DNA of 64,000 nucleotides, taken from Poecilobothrus nobilitatus (taxonomy: Eukaryota; Arthropoda; Insecta; Diptera; Dolichopodidae). Below, one piece after another: positions 11,764 through 24,769 of the stretch; the stretch's first letter is position 1; each line of letters begins with the position of its first letter. The stretch spans positions 266,325,843-266,389,842 of the forward strand of contig OX352774.1 in NCBI GenBank assembly GCA_947095535.1. Reading direction: 5' to 3'. The position numbers and the translations under genes are program-made. The notes under the pieces are model-generated. The model searched no databases and had not been told where the DNA came from. It saw only the letters and a program-made list of their open reading frames with translations.

Positions 11764-13870
11764 AAAAAAAAGAAAGGGAAATATTATGAAAATGTTTATG
11801 ATCTATGTTTGCAAAATGTCAAATAAAAATAAAAATCAAAACCGATGTACTCACTAGCTAGCTTTTCAAAATCTGAAGTTTAACCCAATGTACCTTTCAC
11901 ACCCTCTTTTTAATAAAATTTACTCAGAAGCATACTTTGCAACGCAATAAAAAGAATTTAATATCTTTTTATACAAAATATCGCTCAAAATGTTTCACCT
12001 TAATTTCAATTATTGGATAATTTTATTCTTAATACTGAATTAATTTTTGAAATTTGCAAATATGTTTGAAAGTAACTTATGTAAATGTAAAATAAAGAAA
12101 ACACCAGCAGACAAGCGGCTTGTTCTTTATGAACTTTTATTTTAATTTTTGAAAAGTATAATTGAAATTTAAGATCATAAGTACATATCAACTATTTGAA
12201 AAGGTAAAAAAGCATAATGTATATACATATATATATATATATATAAGTATGTATATACATTATGACTTTACTTAAAAATTATAAAACTATTATGTAGAGA
12301 GGAAGAAATAGATGGTAGTTCTTTTATGCATGAAAGATAATCACTAACAAGGGAAACAAAAAATAATATATTTTAGATATTTTAGATACAATTACTAAAC
12401 TTTTGTTTTGTTATTCTTTTTTTCTTTAAATTTTTTTTTTTTTTTTTGTTATTTCTAATGAAATTTAAGAACTTTTAACTTAAAAAAAAAAGTTTGATAA
12501 TTACAGTACGTTGACTGATACCACAAAACGCCTGATCTTTTGTAGTATTTTTCACATTAATTTGTTGTAATTTCTATTATTGTTTTAGTTGTTATTAATG
12601 TGATTGTTATTATTGCTATTGTTGTTATATTACAAAGCAAACAACTCAAGTTCAACTTCATTAAAATATAAAAATTGAATAAAGTTTTATATTTTTTCAC
12701 TAGAAAAAAGATAATTACTTTGTAGTATGGTATTCTAAAATTGTTTATCGGTTTTTTGATTAAAGTTTTCAGTTTTAAATACAAAGTGTATGTGCATCAG
12801 TATATGCTATAAATATATAAAACAATATCAGTTTCATACATAACTACAAATCGAATTCAATAGGAACTGCAACAAAAAACTCGAGCTAGTTAACTAAAAT
12901 ACATTAGGAATTTTTTTTTTTTTCAAAAAATATAATATTTTAGCCTTTGTTCCTTTTGTTGTAAAAGAATTCAGAGATATAACTACACATAAATAGTAAA
13001 AATGATGTATTTTGTGCAATTATGCCGAAATTCAATTGAACACCGCCTTATTTTAAATATTTCGAATGTTAAAATATGTTAGATAAAATTTACCAAGAAA
13101 AAGACTCCACATTTTAAACGAGCAAAGCGATTTTTTTTTACTTTTATCTGCTAATTGTAATTTTAACTGTTAATCTTAATAACTGGTAAGCATTTAGTGT
13201 AATCCTTCAAAACTTTTAACTACTGTTTCTGAAAATTCTTTTGTAATTTTTTTTTCTTTTTTTTTAAAACTTTTTTGTATTATGCTTAAATTATCTATTT
13301 AAGCCCTTTTTAACTTTAAAAATTTACATTTTTAGACTTTCTCTATTTTGTTTTTTTGTTTTATGTTTGATTCATTTAAACACAATTATATAATTTTGAA
13401 AATGTAAATACAAAAATTTCACGTAAACTAACCATCATATAATCTGTACTCATATGTGTAACGAACTATTGTATGTAAAAACAAAAAATTAAAAATAAAA
13501 TCTGTTATATTATAAAATAATATTATAAAAGTTGAGAAACTTACCAAAAAAAAAAAGTTGTTATTTTTTTTGTTGATTAGTGAATTGCCTTAATTTTTTC
13601 TTCCACCCTTCGTTTATTTTTCATTTGGTAGATTAATTCGTTTCTACACATGCAAAATTTAAATAAGAACATATACATACAAAGAAAAAAAGAATAAAGC
13701 ACGCTTATACAATACTGTAACAATAAAACGATTTATTTAAAATATAATAAAATACACATTCGTATGCATGCATACAAAATAGGGGTGGTGTGCACATTAG
13801 AAATAATGGTTAATGGCTTTACTAAACTGACTTACCATACTCATTTACTCATCTTCAGCTCAATATACTG
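11764..13870. other. AT-rich stretch without a recognisable gene
   Basis: No gene is visible. The stretch includes the hairpin at 12213-12264, annotated separately, and long T and A homopolymers at 12415-12445 and 12905-12925. Short frames here are of low-complexity composition. Confidence 0.55.
12213..12264. repeat. 17-bp perfect inverted repeat (hairpin)
   Basis: CATAATGTATATACATA at 12213-12229 is repeated as its exact reverse complement at 12248-12264, separated by an 18-base TA-rich spacer. The 17 pairs have no mismatch or bulge. TATACATA-type sequence is common in this genome, but the CATAATG ends make simple microsatellite chance less likely. It may be a cruciform-prone site, a small MITE relic or a short RNA hairpin. 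The sequence does not decide among these. Confidence 0.6.
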
Positions 13871-13880
13871 TGTACTGTGA

Positions 13881-14406
13881 GTGTTGAAATTACATTACAA
13901 AAAAAATAAAAAATCGAAAAAAATGGCAGTATAACAAAGCCCAAAGGCGGTTTTTTATGTGGTACTTTGCAATTAAAACAAAATATTTTTCTGTTTTATT
14001 TTTTAAACTAAATATCATTTTATTTTAGTTGTTGTTTTGTTTTGAAAGGATATAATGAAGCTTTTTAAAAGATATTTAGTTTATAATCAGTTAAATAATA
14101 AAAAAAGGATTACATAATAAAATGTTTATGAGTAGAATGGATATGAGTAAATGTATTTTAGTATAAAAGAAGTTTTTCATTTTCGAAATTTGCGAATAAA
14201 AGAGAAACCAGGGCAGTATGTAAATCAAAGGCCTTTAAAAGCGCACATTTTTAAAATGATAATAAAAAAAAACTTCGAACGAAATGCAGTATAACAAAAT
14301 GCAAAGACGATTTCACTTTGTAGAGTTGTGACTTTTCATCTAAATTTGTGATTATTCTTAGAATTAGTATAAAACTGTGTGTGTTGAAATTACATTACAA
14401 AAAAAT
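13881..14406 (+). repeat. Local duplicated blocks
   Basis: Two blocks occur twice. GTGTTGAAATTACATTACAA followed by an A run is at 13881-13905 and again at 14381-14405. GCAGTATAACAAA followed by GC(A/C)AAG(A/G)CG is at 13926-13950 and again at 14286-14310. The order is X-Y in the first case and Y-X in the second, with offsets of 500 and 360 bp. A dispersed repeat or a rearranged local duplication would explain it. No coding potential is apparent. Confidence 0.55.
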
Positions 14407-14419
14407 GTAAACTTTTGAG

Positions 14420-17400
14420 TGTGTGCTTTAATTTTTAATAAACCCTTATTATTTTTATAAGAGTTATATTTTTTTTAACCCTTATATTTTTACTTAAACA
14501 AACTTTTAACACATATATCCATCCATAACACATTTTCCATCTTAGCTTTAAATAATTTGCAAAAACTCCCTAGCTTACACATGTTTAAAATTTAGCAAAT
14601 TGTCAGCAGCTTAAAACGTTTAGAAATTGCCGGATCCCAAAAAAATTAAAAGGTTTCTAAAATATTGATATAAAAAATCGATAAATTTCAATTTCGAATT
14701 CGCAAAAATTATGCTACTTTTGTTTACTATATATTACTATAATACTCCTATTTTGCTTTAGATTAAGAAATTTCGTGTTGTTTGGGATTTTCTCAATTAA
14801 AAAAATATACAGTAATTTGACGTATATACCCAATTAAAGATAGGACTTTTTTGCTATTAATATAAGAGAGTGCTATATAAAAAAAATTATGTAGTGTGTC
14901 CTAGATAAATATTTTTGATAGATAGATACATATGTCAAAAATTTAATTTCTCTACATTAAACAGGGGAGAAATTTTATAAACGGACAGAGAAACGGATGA
15001 ACAAGGTGAAAACTAATAAGCATATTTTCCAAAAAAATGAGCCAAAAAACACTGGGAATTAAATAAAATAACAAAATAAATTGCACTAAATATCATAGTT
15101 TGGCAACGTTTTTTCTTATCATTGTACTTGAAGTTAGCATATTTTGGAGAGAATTTATATTAACAAATTTTATACCAAAAATACAGCACAAGTGTGAAAA
15201 AATTATAAATAGATAATTAACATGAAGATTTTCTAGTGTAAATGTCCATAACAAATGAATTTTGTTTCAAAAATTTAGTAGATTCACAACAACATCAGTT
15301 TAATTAAACAATACAAAATCAAATTTCGATAAGAAAATGTTTTCAAAATTTTTGTTTGACAACAAAGAAAACCATTTTTTAATAAATTTTAGCTAATTTA
15401 ATATACAAGACTGCACCAGCAAAAATTAAAATCAATACTCCTGCAAAATTTGATCTAAATTCTCCAAATTATTAAGGTAGGGCAACAAAAATCTAAGATA
15501 TGATAATAGACTATTGGATCGAAATGAATTAAAAGAATTTAACCAAAATAAAGCAATTCTTTTTGTTGGCAAGGAGCTATGCACCTGGAGTGTTTAGAGT
15601 CAATCGGTCAAAATTTTTAACCTTTATCAAGAAAATTCCAATATTTTTTTCAAGACTGACGAGCTAGTAACACTATTTAACTCAACATAACAGATAATAA
15701 CTTCATCCTAGTAACACACCCAAAGGCCAACGCTTTTACACTGGTTTTTTATAGTATGAAAATTAGTTGCAATCGGATCGGTAGTTTTTACGTAAATCTT
15801 AGATAAATAAACAAAACAAACTTTCTGCATTCTACACCTAATTTATAATTATGAAAAAGGTTGTTATTATCTGTTCATTTTAGTAAGCATATAGTAACAT
15901 CTTAGCAACTTTTACAAATCATTTTATTTGTCTATGTTCCAAATAAAATGAAAAAGAAGAAAAAAGGAACGATAACTTTTTTCTTTGACCATCATTTTAT
16001 AATCACAATCATCTATGAAGTTACGCAATAACAAAACAGAAAAAACATAAAGCAACTTAAAATTGAATCCTTTATCCTTTTTATTTGTTCAACATAATTT
16101 CATTTCCAGATAACATACCTGCAATGTGCAATTTTAAAGCGTCATTTTATTCGAAAATTAAAACAAAAACAAAGCATTTTTATTTCTTCTGGGTAAATGT
16201 GGTTTTCCACATTTTCCTATTACTTCTTGTCTTCTTTAAAAGGTTACCTCTTAGAGCGTCATCTTAAATTTCCGGTACACTCTCATATATAATTTTTAAA
16301 TAATAAAAAAAACTATAACAAAATCAACAAAGAAAAAGTTTCCTAATTGCTTTAGAAGAGGAAAAAATGCTTAAATTCGGTTATTTTTTCTCTGCTTTAT
16401 TTATAAAATAAAGGAACCCTTGTCTAATTTTCCACCTATATTTATATATTTAATATAATTTTGGTTCTTTAACAAAGTGCTGGCTCTCATCTAGTTAGGA
16501 GTTAAAAACTCTTCATAATTAAAATGTTGGCATATGTTGGTTTAAAAAACAAGAAAAAAACACAAAAACAAAGAGAATAAAAAAAATCCCTCTTTTTAAA
16601 TCATTTCATCATATATGGTGCAATTAGCTAACTTATTTTTCTTTGTGTAAAGTATTTATCCAACACAGCGTAGTAAGTTGAAGCAAATAAAACAAGAACA
16701 ACAGCAAATTAAGGAAATAGAAGAAATAAAAAAAAAATTATAAGGTTCTAAAGTAGTCCAAAAATTAGATTTTGAATTAAAAAGAAAAAAAAATTATAGT
16801 CATATTTATACATTTATTTTTGTCTAAATATTAAATATGTATAATAAGAGTTGAAGTTTTAACGCCCTTGTCGAGAACAACTTTTTTTTAAATGAAAATT
16901 AGACTTTTAAGCAAATTTACTTTGATTAAATTAATTTTACATTCTCATTCATACAACCAAGCATGAACCAGTTCAAAATACAGCGATATGAAAAATAATC
17001 AATATTAAAGAACTTAAAACCACATAAACATGATTATGGACCAACCCAATTTTATTTAGATAGATTAATGCAATTTAAAACGTAATTAAAAGGCATTCGA
17101 GTTAAACGTCATTTAAATAAAACCAGTGCACATTTACATACGTAAATACAATAAATTATTAAATCTACACAATAAAAGTTTTTAATAATGAAATTCTTGC
17201 TGGGTCTATATTGCATGTAATCTTCTCGATGATTTTCATATTACCATCATAAATTTGTAGATTACAATTTATAAATGTCTGAAGTTAGCCCATTTAAGAT
17301 TACATCAAAGCTGAACGCATCAAACGGTTTTCGGTTCAAAAATATGGTGATTTGGAAATACTTTGGACTTTTTACTTTGGAAATACTTTCATTCAATTTT

Positions 17401-18960
17401 GAGTGTTAATATGGTATTTTAATCTGAAATTTTTTTTTTGGAACGGTCATTTATAATATTGATCCATTAAAGATTAACAGATTTATTAAAATTTGAATTC
17501 TATTATAGTGTTAAAATCTATCAGCAATGCTTCCAAACTATAGAAGTGTGTTTATTTTACATGCTATCTTAAGGTCACAATTTATTAAACTAATAATAAT
17601 CATGTTAAAATTGAAGAATTAAGGAAATTATTGATTCTAATTAAGGTGGTTAATTTCGAACATAACTAGTATCACTATAGATATCAGATAACTAAAAAAA
17701 AATTATAACACGACATACATATATATATACATATTTTTAAAACCTTTTTTTAAATCTTAAAATTATTATGTAGATTGTTTTATAATTTATCAATTTCATA
17801 TTGTGTATATTCATTTTTTTGAACACAACTGTATTAATACAAATAAAACGTATGCAAATATAGAAAAAATTAGAAAAATTATAAATAATATATAAAACAA
17901 AAACAACAATACAAAAAAAGGGTACATTTTATTTAGAATAGTGATGTTGGTGATACTTGAAGACAGGAACATAATAATAATAACAAGAACAACAAAAACA
18001 AAACTTTTAAATATCAGCAATACTTAAATGAAAATAAAGAAAAAAACATAAAGAACACTAGAAAAACCTGGTAAATTATAAAATTTTGCCCGAGAATCGT
18101 TATATCCTTTAATATCCTTTTAATATAAATTCCTTTTGTTAAAAAAAAAAAACATTATATAGTGTATGTAATTTTATTTTATTTTTAAGTTTGTTCATTG
18201 TTTTTTTTTATTTTTTTTATTTTGCCATTATGGTGTATATAGAATCATTTCCAGGTAAATTTGATTTTCCTACTAAATTCCGCAAAAACGAAAAAAAAAA
18301 AAGCAAAATTTAAGGAGTAAAAACAAGGTGGACTTACATATGAGTAAATTCATGTTTTGTTGTAGATACAACATTATAAGCAGATTTTTTTTTTCTTTTC
18401 CTTGTTAATATAGAAATCAAATATGTTAGAATTATCAGATTTTGCAAAAAGATTGCCATCCCAATTAAATCTTAAGAGAAAACAATTCAAAAATTAAAAA
18501 ACTATTTTTTTTTTCCAAGTACATATTAGATAGAATCTGCATGTAATCTTCTATATGATGACTCAATATTTTATTGGCAAATAATTTAAATAAACTGAAT
18601 AGTATGAAAGAACTGTAAAAAGTATTTTCGTCTACTTTTGCACAAGAATGAAAAAATTAAACAAAAAGAGTGGAATGAAAATGATAACATTAGATTTAGA
18701 TCTGATCTAAAATAAGTTACATATATAGGTTTTAATAGTACTGATATAATTTGCAAGAAGAATAACATAACACTGAATATTCATAAATCAGATATTCTTT
18801 ATATACCTACTAGTAAAGGAGAAAATGTGAACAGAACCAAATATCTAACCTAACCTAATGAGAAAAATCTTCAAAATGAATTAATATCATAATAGTAATG
18901 AGGTGGGATTATCTAATAGAATTAGTTTGTCAAAAAAGAAGGTAATCTCGCGAATGTAGA
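14420..18960. other. AT-rich stretch with few recognisable features
   Basis: No gene is visible. Apart from the transposon-tail-like block at 15700-15835, I see only A/T homopolymers and microsatellites. Open frames of 60-69 codons at 16085, 17811 and 18586 are low-complexity and show no domain. Two CCTAA-like units at about 18846-18856 are too few to be telomeric repeat. Confidence 0.5.
15700..15835 (+). mobile_element. Probable transposon tail fragment
   Basis: The block contains CACCCAAAGGCCAACGC followed by TAGTTGCAATCGGATCGGTA, GTTTTTACGTAAATC, and then TAAACAAAACAAACTTT. Phrases of the type 'GTTGCAATCGGATCRGTAG ... ACAAACAAACTTT' recur in non-coding parts of insect Helitron/Helentron-type and other mobile elements. 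No boundary, hairpin or target duplication could be identified, so the class is uncertain. Confidence 0.35.
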
Positions 18961-18977
18961 ATCATCTCCCACCTCAT

Positions 18978-19337
18978 ATGTTCCTCAGAATTGGTGATAA
19001 TTACATTTACAATGTGCAAATATTCAAGGTGAATACTAAAAACTTTGTTCACAACATGCCAATTTCAAATCAATTTTCATTCCCTAACTTAACTTCTTTT
19101 GCTGTTGCCAGGCAGTACATGAGTACTAAAGGTAAAAAAAAAATAAAAAACAATGTCGATTTTTATAAAAAAAAACTTAAAATTAAAAATAAAATAAATT
19201 ATTTTAAAAGTTTAAGTGAAAGGGAGATTGAAACATTTACATTAAATTGTTATAATTTTCAATATATGAAAATTCATTTTTGGAATTCAAGGACAACTGA
19301 CTATCCTAGTATTTTTAAAAAGTTATTGCAATATTAG
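18978..19337 (+). CDS. Unrecognised 119-codon open frame
   Basis: This is the longest ATG-to-stop frame in the window. I do not recognise the protein. The N-terminal half has mixed composition (FPNLTSFAVARQYMSTKG at about residues 36-53). A lysine-rich middle (KGKKKIKNNVDFYKKKLKIK) comes from A-rich DNA, and the C-terminus ends with FWNSRTTDYPSIFKKLLQY. The phrases 'W/F-N...YP..' and 'FPNL...A..YM' vaguely recall the C-terminal region of hAT transposases, but catalytic residues and the usual order are absent. There is no signal peptide or membrane segment and no obvious promoter or splice context. It could be a transposase shard, an exon or chance. At this base composition a frame this long is only mildly unexpected. 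Confidence 0.2.
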   Translation: MFLRIGDNYIYNVQIFKVNTKNFVHNMPISNQFSFPNLTSFAVARQYMSTKGKKKIKNNVDFYKKKLKIKNKINYFKSLSEREIETFTLNCYNFQYMKIHFWNSRTTDYPSIFKKLLQY

Positions 19338-22300
19338 TTTAAAACATATTAAATTTATTTATTTTTTTAAGTTTTTGTGTTGTATATTATGTTTATGTAC
19401 ACCCACTATACCACATTAAAGCACCCTATGGAAGTCCTTTTATAGAATTTTTTTTCTTTTTCTTTTCGAGTCTTTAGAAGTTTTTAAGTAAATAATAAAA
19501 ACATTTTTTTTTTGTTTTTATTTCCCCTTATATAATTTTTTTTTTGTTATTAATTTTCTCGATTTTGATGTTTTTCGTTTGTTTATTTATGTTTAAGAAT
19601 TTGTATGCACAAATATAATATATATATAGATTTATATACTTAATGAAAGGTGTTAGCCCTCTGGTGTTGATTTGTAAGATTAATCGGTTGAAATTTAAAA
19701 TGAAATACCGTTATATCTATATATAAACAAATTCTGTATGAATATGTTTACTATATATACATAATATTCTTAAGTTAATATATGTTTATTTACTTATACA
19801 TACATATGTATATTAATTATATTTTTTACATGTGTGGTTTTTTGTTAATTAAGGTGCCTAATGATTTCATTTTGGAAAACCTACTGTTTATTTGTTAATT
19901 TTGTTTTTTTTTTATATAATATACATATATATATATATATATATTTTTTTTTAATTTTTAAACTACAAAGTCTTTGTCCTTTCTTGTGAAATTAAAAAGG
20001 TAAATAATAATAATTTTAAAGTTAAATTGGAAAATAGAGTAGAAAAATAAAGAAATGTTTAAAAGATTTTTATTCTTTGTATAATACCATGGATATTTGA
20101 TAAAATTGGGTTAGAGCATTAGAATTAATTGTTGTTTTGAGTTTAATTAGTATAAATAAAAAGTTATAACATTCAAAAATTAAAAACAAAAAAAAAACAA
20201 AAGATTTATAAAGGATGAATGGGAAACTTAATTTAAACAAATTGAATTAATGTTATTGATGTTGAACTACAAAGTTGAACTATAATTTGCACCTTAAAAC
20301 TAATTTAAAGTTTAAATTTAAATAGTTAATTAAGTTAAATCGTTGTTTTTTTCAATTTTACATTAATTTGATTATTTTCAGAATCATTTATGTTTTATAA
20401 TTCATTTTTTTAAACAAAATTGTCTATTTGCAGTGTCGATTATAGCTTGATAAAACATTGTAATTTGTACAGCGCCTCTTTTACAAAAATAAAAAAAAAT
20501 TAAAATAAAAATTGAAATATAAATAACCTTTAAATAACAAGAAGTTTAGGTACCAAAAATATCACATGTAATGCAAAGAAATTTGCTTTGCTTGATACTC
20601 AATTTTAAATACAAAATGCAAATTTATGGTGTTCTGCAAAATATTAACTCACAAGTACACCATCTGTTTTATGCTTTCATTTTATCATTATCTTTCAAAC
20701 ATTTTTTTTATTTTCAATCAAGCACTGATACTATTTTCAGGAATATTCTTTCTTAAAAAAAATTCAAATTAAGTAAGTAAATATTACTACATCTACGACC
20801 ACGAGAACCTTCATAAAAAAAAAAATATTTTCTTTAATTAATTTTGTTTCTTTTTTATTTTCAACTAATTAAATTTTGAGGTTAAGAATTTTCAAGCTTC
20901 CGTTTTATGGGTTGCCTGAAAAACAATGAAAAAAGGACATGAAAGGAAAAAAAAAAAACAATAATTTAGCTCAATTCTTAATCTACCAATTATATTTAAT
21001 TATAATTTAAAACTTGAAAATTTTATTGTCATTCAGTCTGGTCTGGTCTGAAGATAATTTCCATACAATCAATTACCAAGTACTCAGTTGAATTTTAATA
21101 AAAGGATAATCATTATAAAATAATAATAAAAACATAATAAATGGTAATATGTTCTATTTTATATTTAAATTTAGTCAAAAGACAGAGAAAAAAAAATTCA
21201 TTTTTTATGTTACAATAATTGGAAGAAAAATAAGTTCCTTATTTAAAAAAAAAGATATAATTTTATTATTATTTTTTAGCAATGGACTGTGGAAAGTCCT
21301 TTTTGCTTGTTAGCATAAATATATGTATATGAATTTTTTTTTGGAGTCTTGTGTTCTTTTAACAATATGACAATATTACACAGTTGGTCTCTTTCTTTCT
21401 TCATATCCTTTTCTTCAATATAGCCATTGGCCATTATATCAGATTGTTTTATTTCATTATTTTTCCATACTTCCTACTCGCATTTTTTTGTTAAAATTTC
21501 ATCCTGTTCTTCTTGTTTTTTTTTTTTTTTGTTATTTTTACCTTTAAATTTAACAATTCAGGAGAAATTCATTGGTAATATCAGGAATATTTTTTGTTTC
21601 ATTAAAAATATTTATTTTATTTAAATATGAGAAAAAAATATGTGTACATCTATATGTTAAGTTTTTGTTTCTTATTATTTAAACCTGATTGCACGGATTG
21701 TTGGGAATATGTGACGAATTTTTTGTAATAAAACCTACTCATCACAAGAACTTTAAATTTAACCAACTGCCAAGTTTTGATTGAAAGAAAAATATAATTA
21801 ACCAGGAATATTAAGGATTTGACGGAGATTTTGAATAATTAAAAATAGAAAACGAAAAAACCATTTTCAAAACGATGATCAAAATTATATTTCAACAAAA
21901 AATTTCAAAATAACATATAGAGAACATTCTAGACAAATTTTCAATAAATTTTAATTTTTTAAAATAATATCAAAAAAAAGGATAATTGATTGTAAACGTT
22001 ATTATACTGTCATTTTAATAAATTAAGAGCACTTTATTCAAAAGAAAACCTTAAACAGCGTTAAAATTTTTTAACTAAAACGAACATATAATATTGTTTT
22101 AGGTAAGGAATATAAATATACATTTACTTTTATTAAATTCGAAATTTGTACATAACATTCTTAAGATATTTTCATAATATTCTATGTTTATTATAATGGA
22201 AGAGAAGCATAAGGAACACTCGAAGAAATATGTGTGGAATATAATAAATTTATGTTAAAAATAACATTGCTAATTTATTTATGTTGGCTTTCATATTAAA

Positions 22301-23279
22301 TTGCATACCAAAAGGCGTTAATTGTTAATAGAGTAAATTAGTTTGAATGTCATTAGCATCACCTCATAATGAGTGAAAAAGAAAAAGTGAATCATGATTA
22401 TGAGGAATATAAAAATTGAAAATTAACTGATTAAGATTATACTACTCAAGCAACTTAAATATAAAAGTGAAATATGCTCTTTTTCTTCTAACTACTTTAA
22501 ATGTTTTAAATCTAGCACTTTTTTTTATCTCCTCACTGCTTTTTATTTTACTCATATAAATTTTATTCATATAAATTTTTTCTAAGTACTTTTTCTTGGA
22601 CAACTTTAAGATATGCCAATATCAATTTATGTTTCAGATTTTTTATTCTTTACTATTATTACTGTTTTCTATTTTTTTTATAATTGTTTTATTGTACATA
22701 TTATGTTGAAAAGTTATGCATGTATGAAAAAAATAAAAAAAAATAAAATAATATAACCTAAGTTTACTATGGAAATTTTATATACATATATCTCAACTGG
22801 AAATTGGCATTTTCTATAACAGAAAAAAATAAATAAACTCAAATTTCATCCTGATATACGTTGATTTAATGTAATTGGGTATATATTAAGATTTTAGATA
22901 TTTTTTTATTTGATCTTATTTTTGTAAACAATATTTGTAACTTCGTTTCCATATCGGTGCATAGAAATATTTTTAAAAATCGCATAAGAAAAAGAAGTAA
23001 AAACAAACGTTAAAAAAAAAAAGCAAAACGGAGACTGCGGAAAGTCCTGCTTAGTTCTTTCCTTTTTTTCGTGAACTTAGAAAAAATTAAAATAATTAGC
23101 CTAGAGGTGCACATTTCTTCACTAAATAATATCTATTCTATGTTACTTTTGTATTGAAAATTAATATTTTATAATTAATATCAGTTCTTTTTTAAAAACC
23201 TTCAAAAAATGTTGATAACCATAGTATGACAAATATTTTTTAAATGTTTAATTCGTAATGTTTCTAAAAAAGGTTGAAT
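19338..23279. other. AT-rich stretch without a recognisable gene
   Basis: No gene is visible. Notable items are a TA microsatellite at about 19921-19945, long T runs, and the phrase GGACTGTGGAAAGTCCT at about 21285-21301. That phrase recurs as GAGACTGCGGAAAGTCCTG at about 23031-23049, a short direct repeat of unknown origin. Confidence 0.5.
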
Positions 23280-23470
23280 GTCGCACGGTTTCTGTCGATT
23301 TTTTATGTTAATGGACAGAAGTTGGCCATAACTAATTAATCAATGTACTAGAAGTCGCAACAAAATTATGTGTTTCCATTATGCTAAAAGCACGCTTAGA
23401 ACGACAGATAAAGGAGATGCAATCTCTGAAAGTTATTTGGTAGTGTCAGATTGTTATAGACTAAACCCAC
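23280..23470 (+). repeat. Dispersed repeat fragment A
   Basis: This is a less AT-rich block. Near 23441-23480 it reads GGTAGTGTCAGATTGTTATA, GACTAAACCCACCTCC. The minus strand of 28470-28690 contains the closely similar GTATAGTGTCAGATTGTTAC, TGAATAAACC. The match over about 30 bp in a sequence otherwise of low complexity indicates a shared interspersed repeat. No frame stays open through the block. A fragment of a transposable element is likely, but its class is not evident. Confidence 0.4.
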
Positions 23471-23479
23471 CTCCTAATT

Positions 23480-24685
23480 TTATCTTTTAACTAATAAAGA
23501 CAAAAAAATAAGACAATATTTCTAAACCAATGATAAATTTATGATGAACATATTATAATACTTCACTTAAACAGAGAAAGAAATTTTCGACTTTTTTCTA
23601 TTAATGATATGATATAATGTAAGTTACAGAACGCTATTTATGGTTTATTAGTGATTCGCGTCCGTTAAAAAAATGTATTTAAAAAATTTTAGTACATAGT
23701 ATGAATATATAGCTCTTTAATCTGAAAATTTGAAATACAATAAAATCTTCTTGAACTTTATAAATTTGTAGACGACATTGATCAAAACAACCTAAATTAA
23801 TTTATTTTAGACACAAATTTAATCCTATTGTTTTACAATTGTTTCGCAGAGAATTTTTTAAAATATAAGATTAGCTTCCTTTTCCTTGCATGGTCCTCAT
23901 GTGCATAAAAGAAAATTATACTTAAAGATTTTTGAATTAATCCATGTGTATATATAATATTTACTTATATTTAAATATGTATATATATGATCATATAAAT
24001 TTAATACAGTATATCACATATATTTTTTATTAACCACATCCTGTAAAGGATTTATATTTTTTTTTTTTGCCCAAATTATATTTAAATTTTTTTATATGTT
24101 GTTGTTTTACATTGCTACAAAATTTTTATTAAAAATAAAAAGTATGGATGTGTATGTAAGTATGTATTTTATAATGTTTTTTTTTGACCATGTTCACAGG
24201 GATTTTGGAGAACATTACAAAATAAATCTTATTTAGTTTTGAAAAAAAAAAAAATTAATTCATCTTTTGTTTCAGATGCCTTTCTTTTTGTTATTATTCT
24301 TGTTTTAAACCATCTTACATGTTCTTTCAATGTCATTTTTGTTTCTTAGATTCGGATAACTGTAAAGAAATTTTCTTTTTCACTTTTTCTTTTCTTTTTA
24401 AATTTTATGTTACGGATCAAATCCTTAAAATAACAACGTTATAGACACAAATAATTTTATTTTTTAATGATATGCAAAATTTTAATTTTTTTTTCTTTTT
24501 TATTTTGTAAAAAGTTCAAATTTGTTGACTATGCTTAATTGTTTAAAATTAAAATTATAACATTAAGATTAGAAAAGTTTCAAATAGAGAATCGGCCGAA
24601 AAATAAATAAGAATGGCATACATAATGTAGATAACTTATAGATTATATTATTTGAAGCAAGGCGGATTTGTTTTCAATTAAAAAA
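23480..24685. other. AT-rich spacer without a recognisable gene
   Basis: I see no gene. TATA/ATATG microsatellite sequence at 23950-24030 and T homopolymers make up the visible structure. Confidence 0.5.
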
Positions 24686-24766
24686 CTTACTACCTGTGCA
24701 GCGTTTGAATCCGCACTCCTACGGTTAATAAGCCACTTGCTTGCTTAATAGACCATCAAGGCCCAT
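24686..24766 (-). mobile_element. Diverged SINE head related to family 1
   Basis: Read on the minus strand, the segment gives GGGCCTTGATGGTCTATTAA, then GTGGCTTATTAACCGTAGGA, GTGCGGATTCAAACGCTGCA, CAGGTAGTAAG. This parallels the family-1 head position by position (GGCTTCGGTAGCCTAG..., GTGGCGTATTAACCGAAGGA, GTGTGGGTTCGATCCCTGCA, CAGGTCGTAAG). The A box is corrupted and the body after GTAAG is lost, so this is an old, 3'-truncated or decayed copy. No target-site duplication is evident. Confidence 0.7.
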
Positions 24767-24769
24767 TTA

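Noticed and set aside
18840..18860. CTAACCTAACCTAA, resembling the insect telomere repeat (TTAGG)n
   Set aside because: Only about two units are present in the middle of ordinary sequence, too few to call telomeric or an interstitial telomere.
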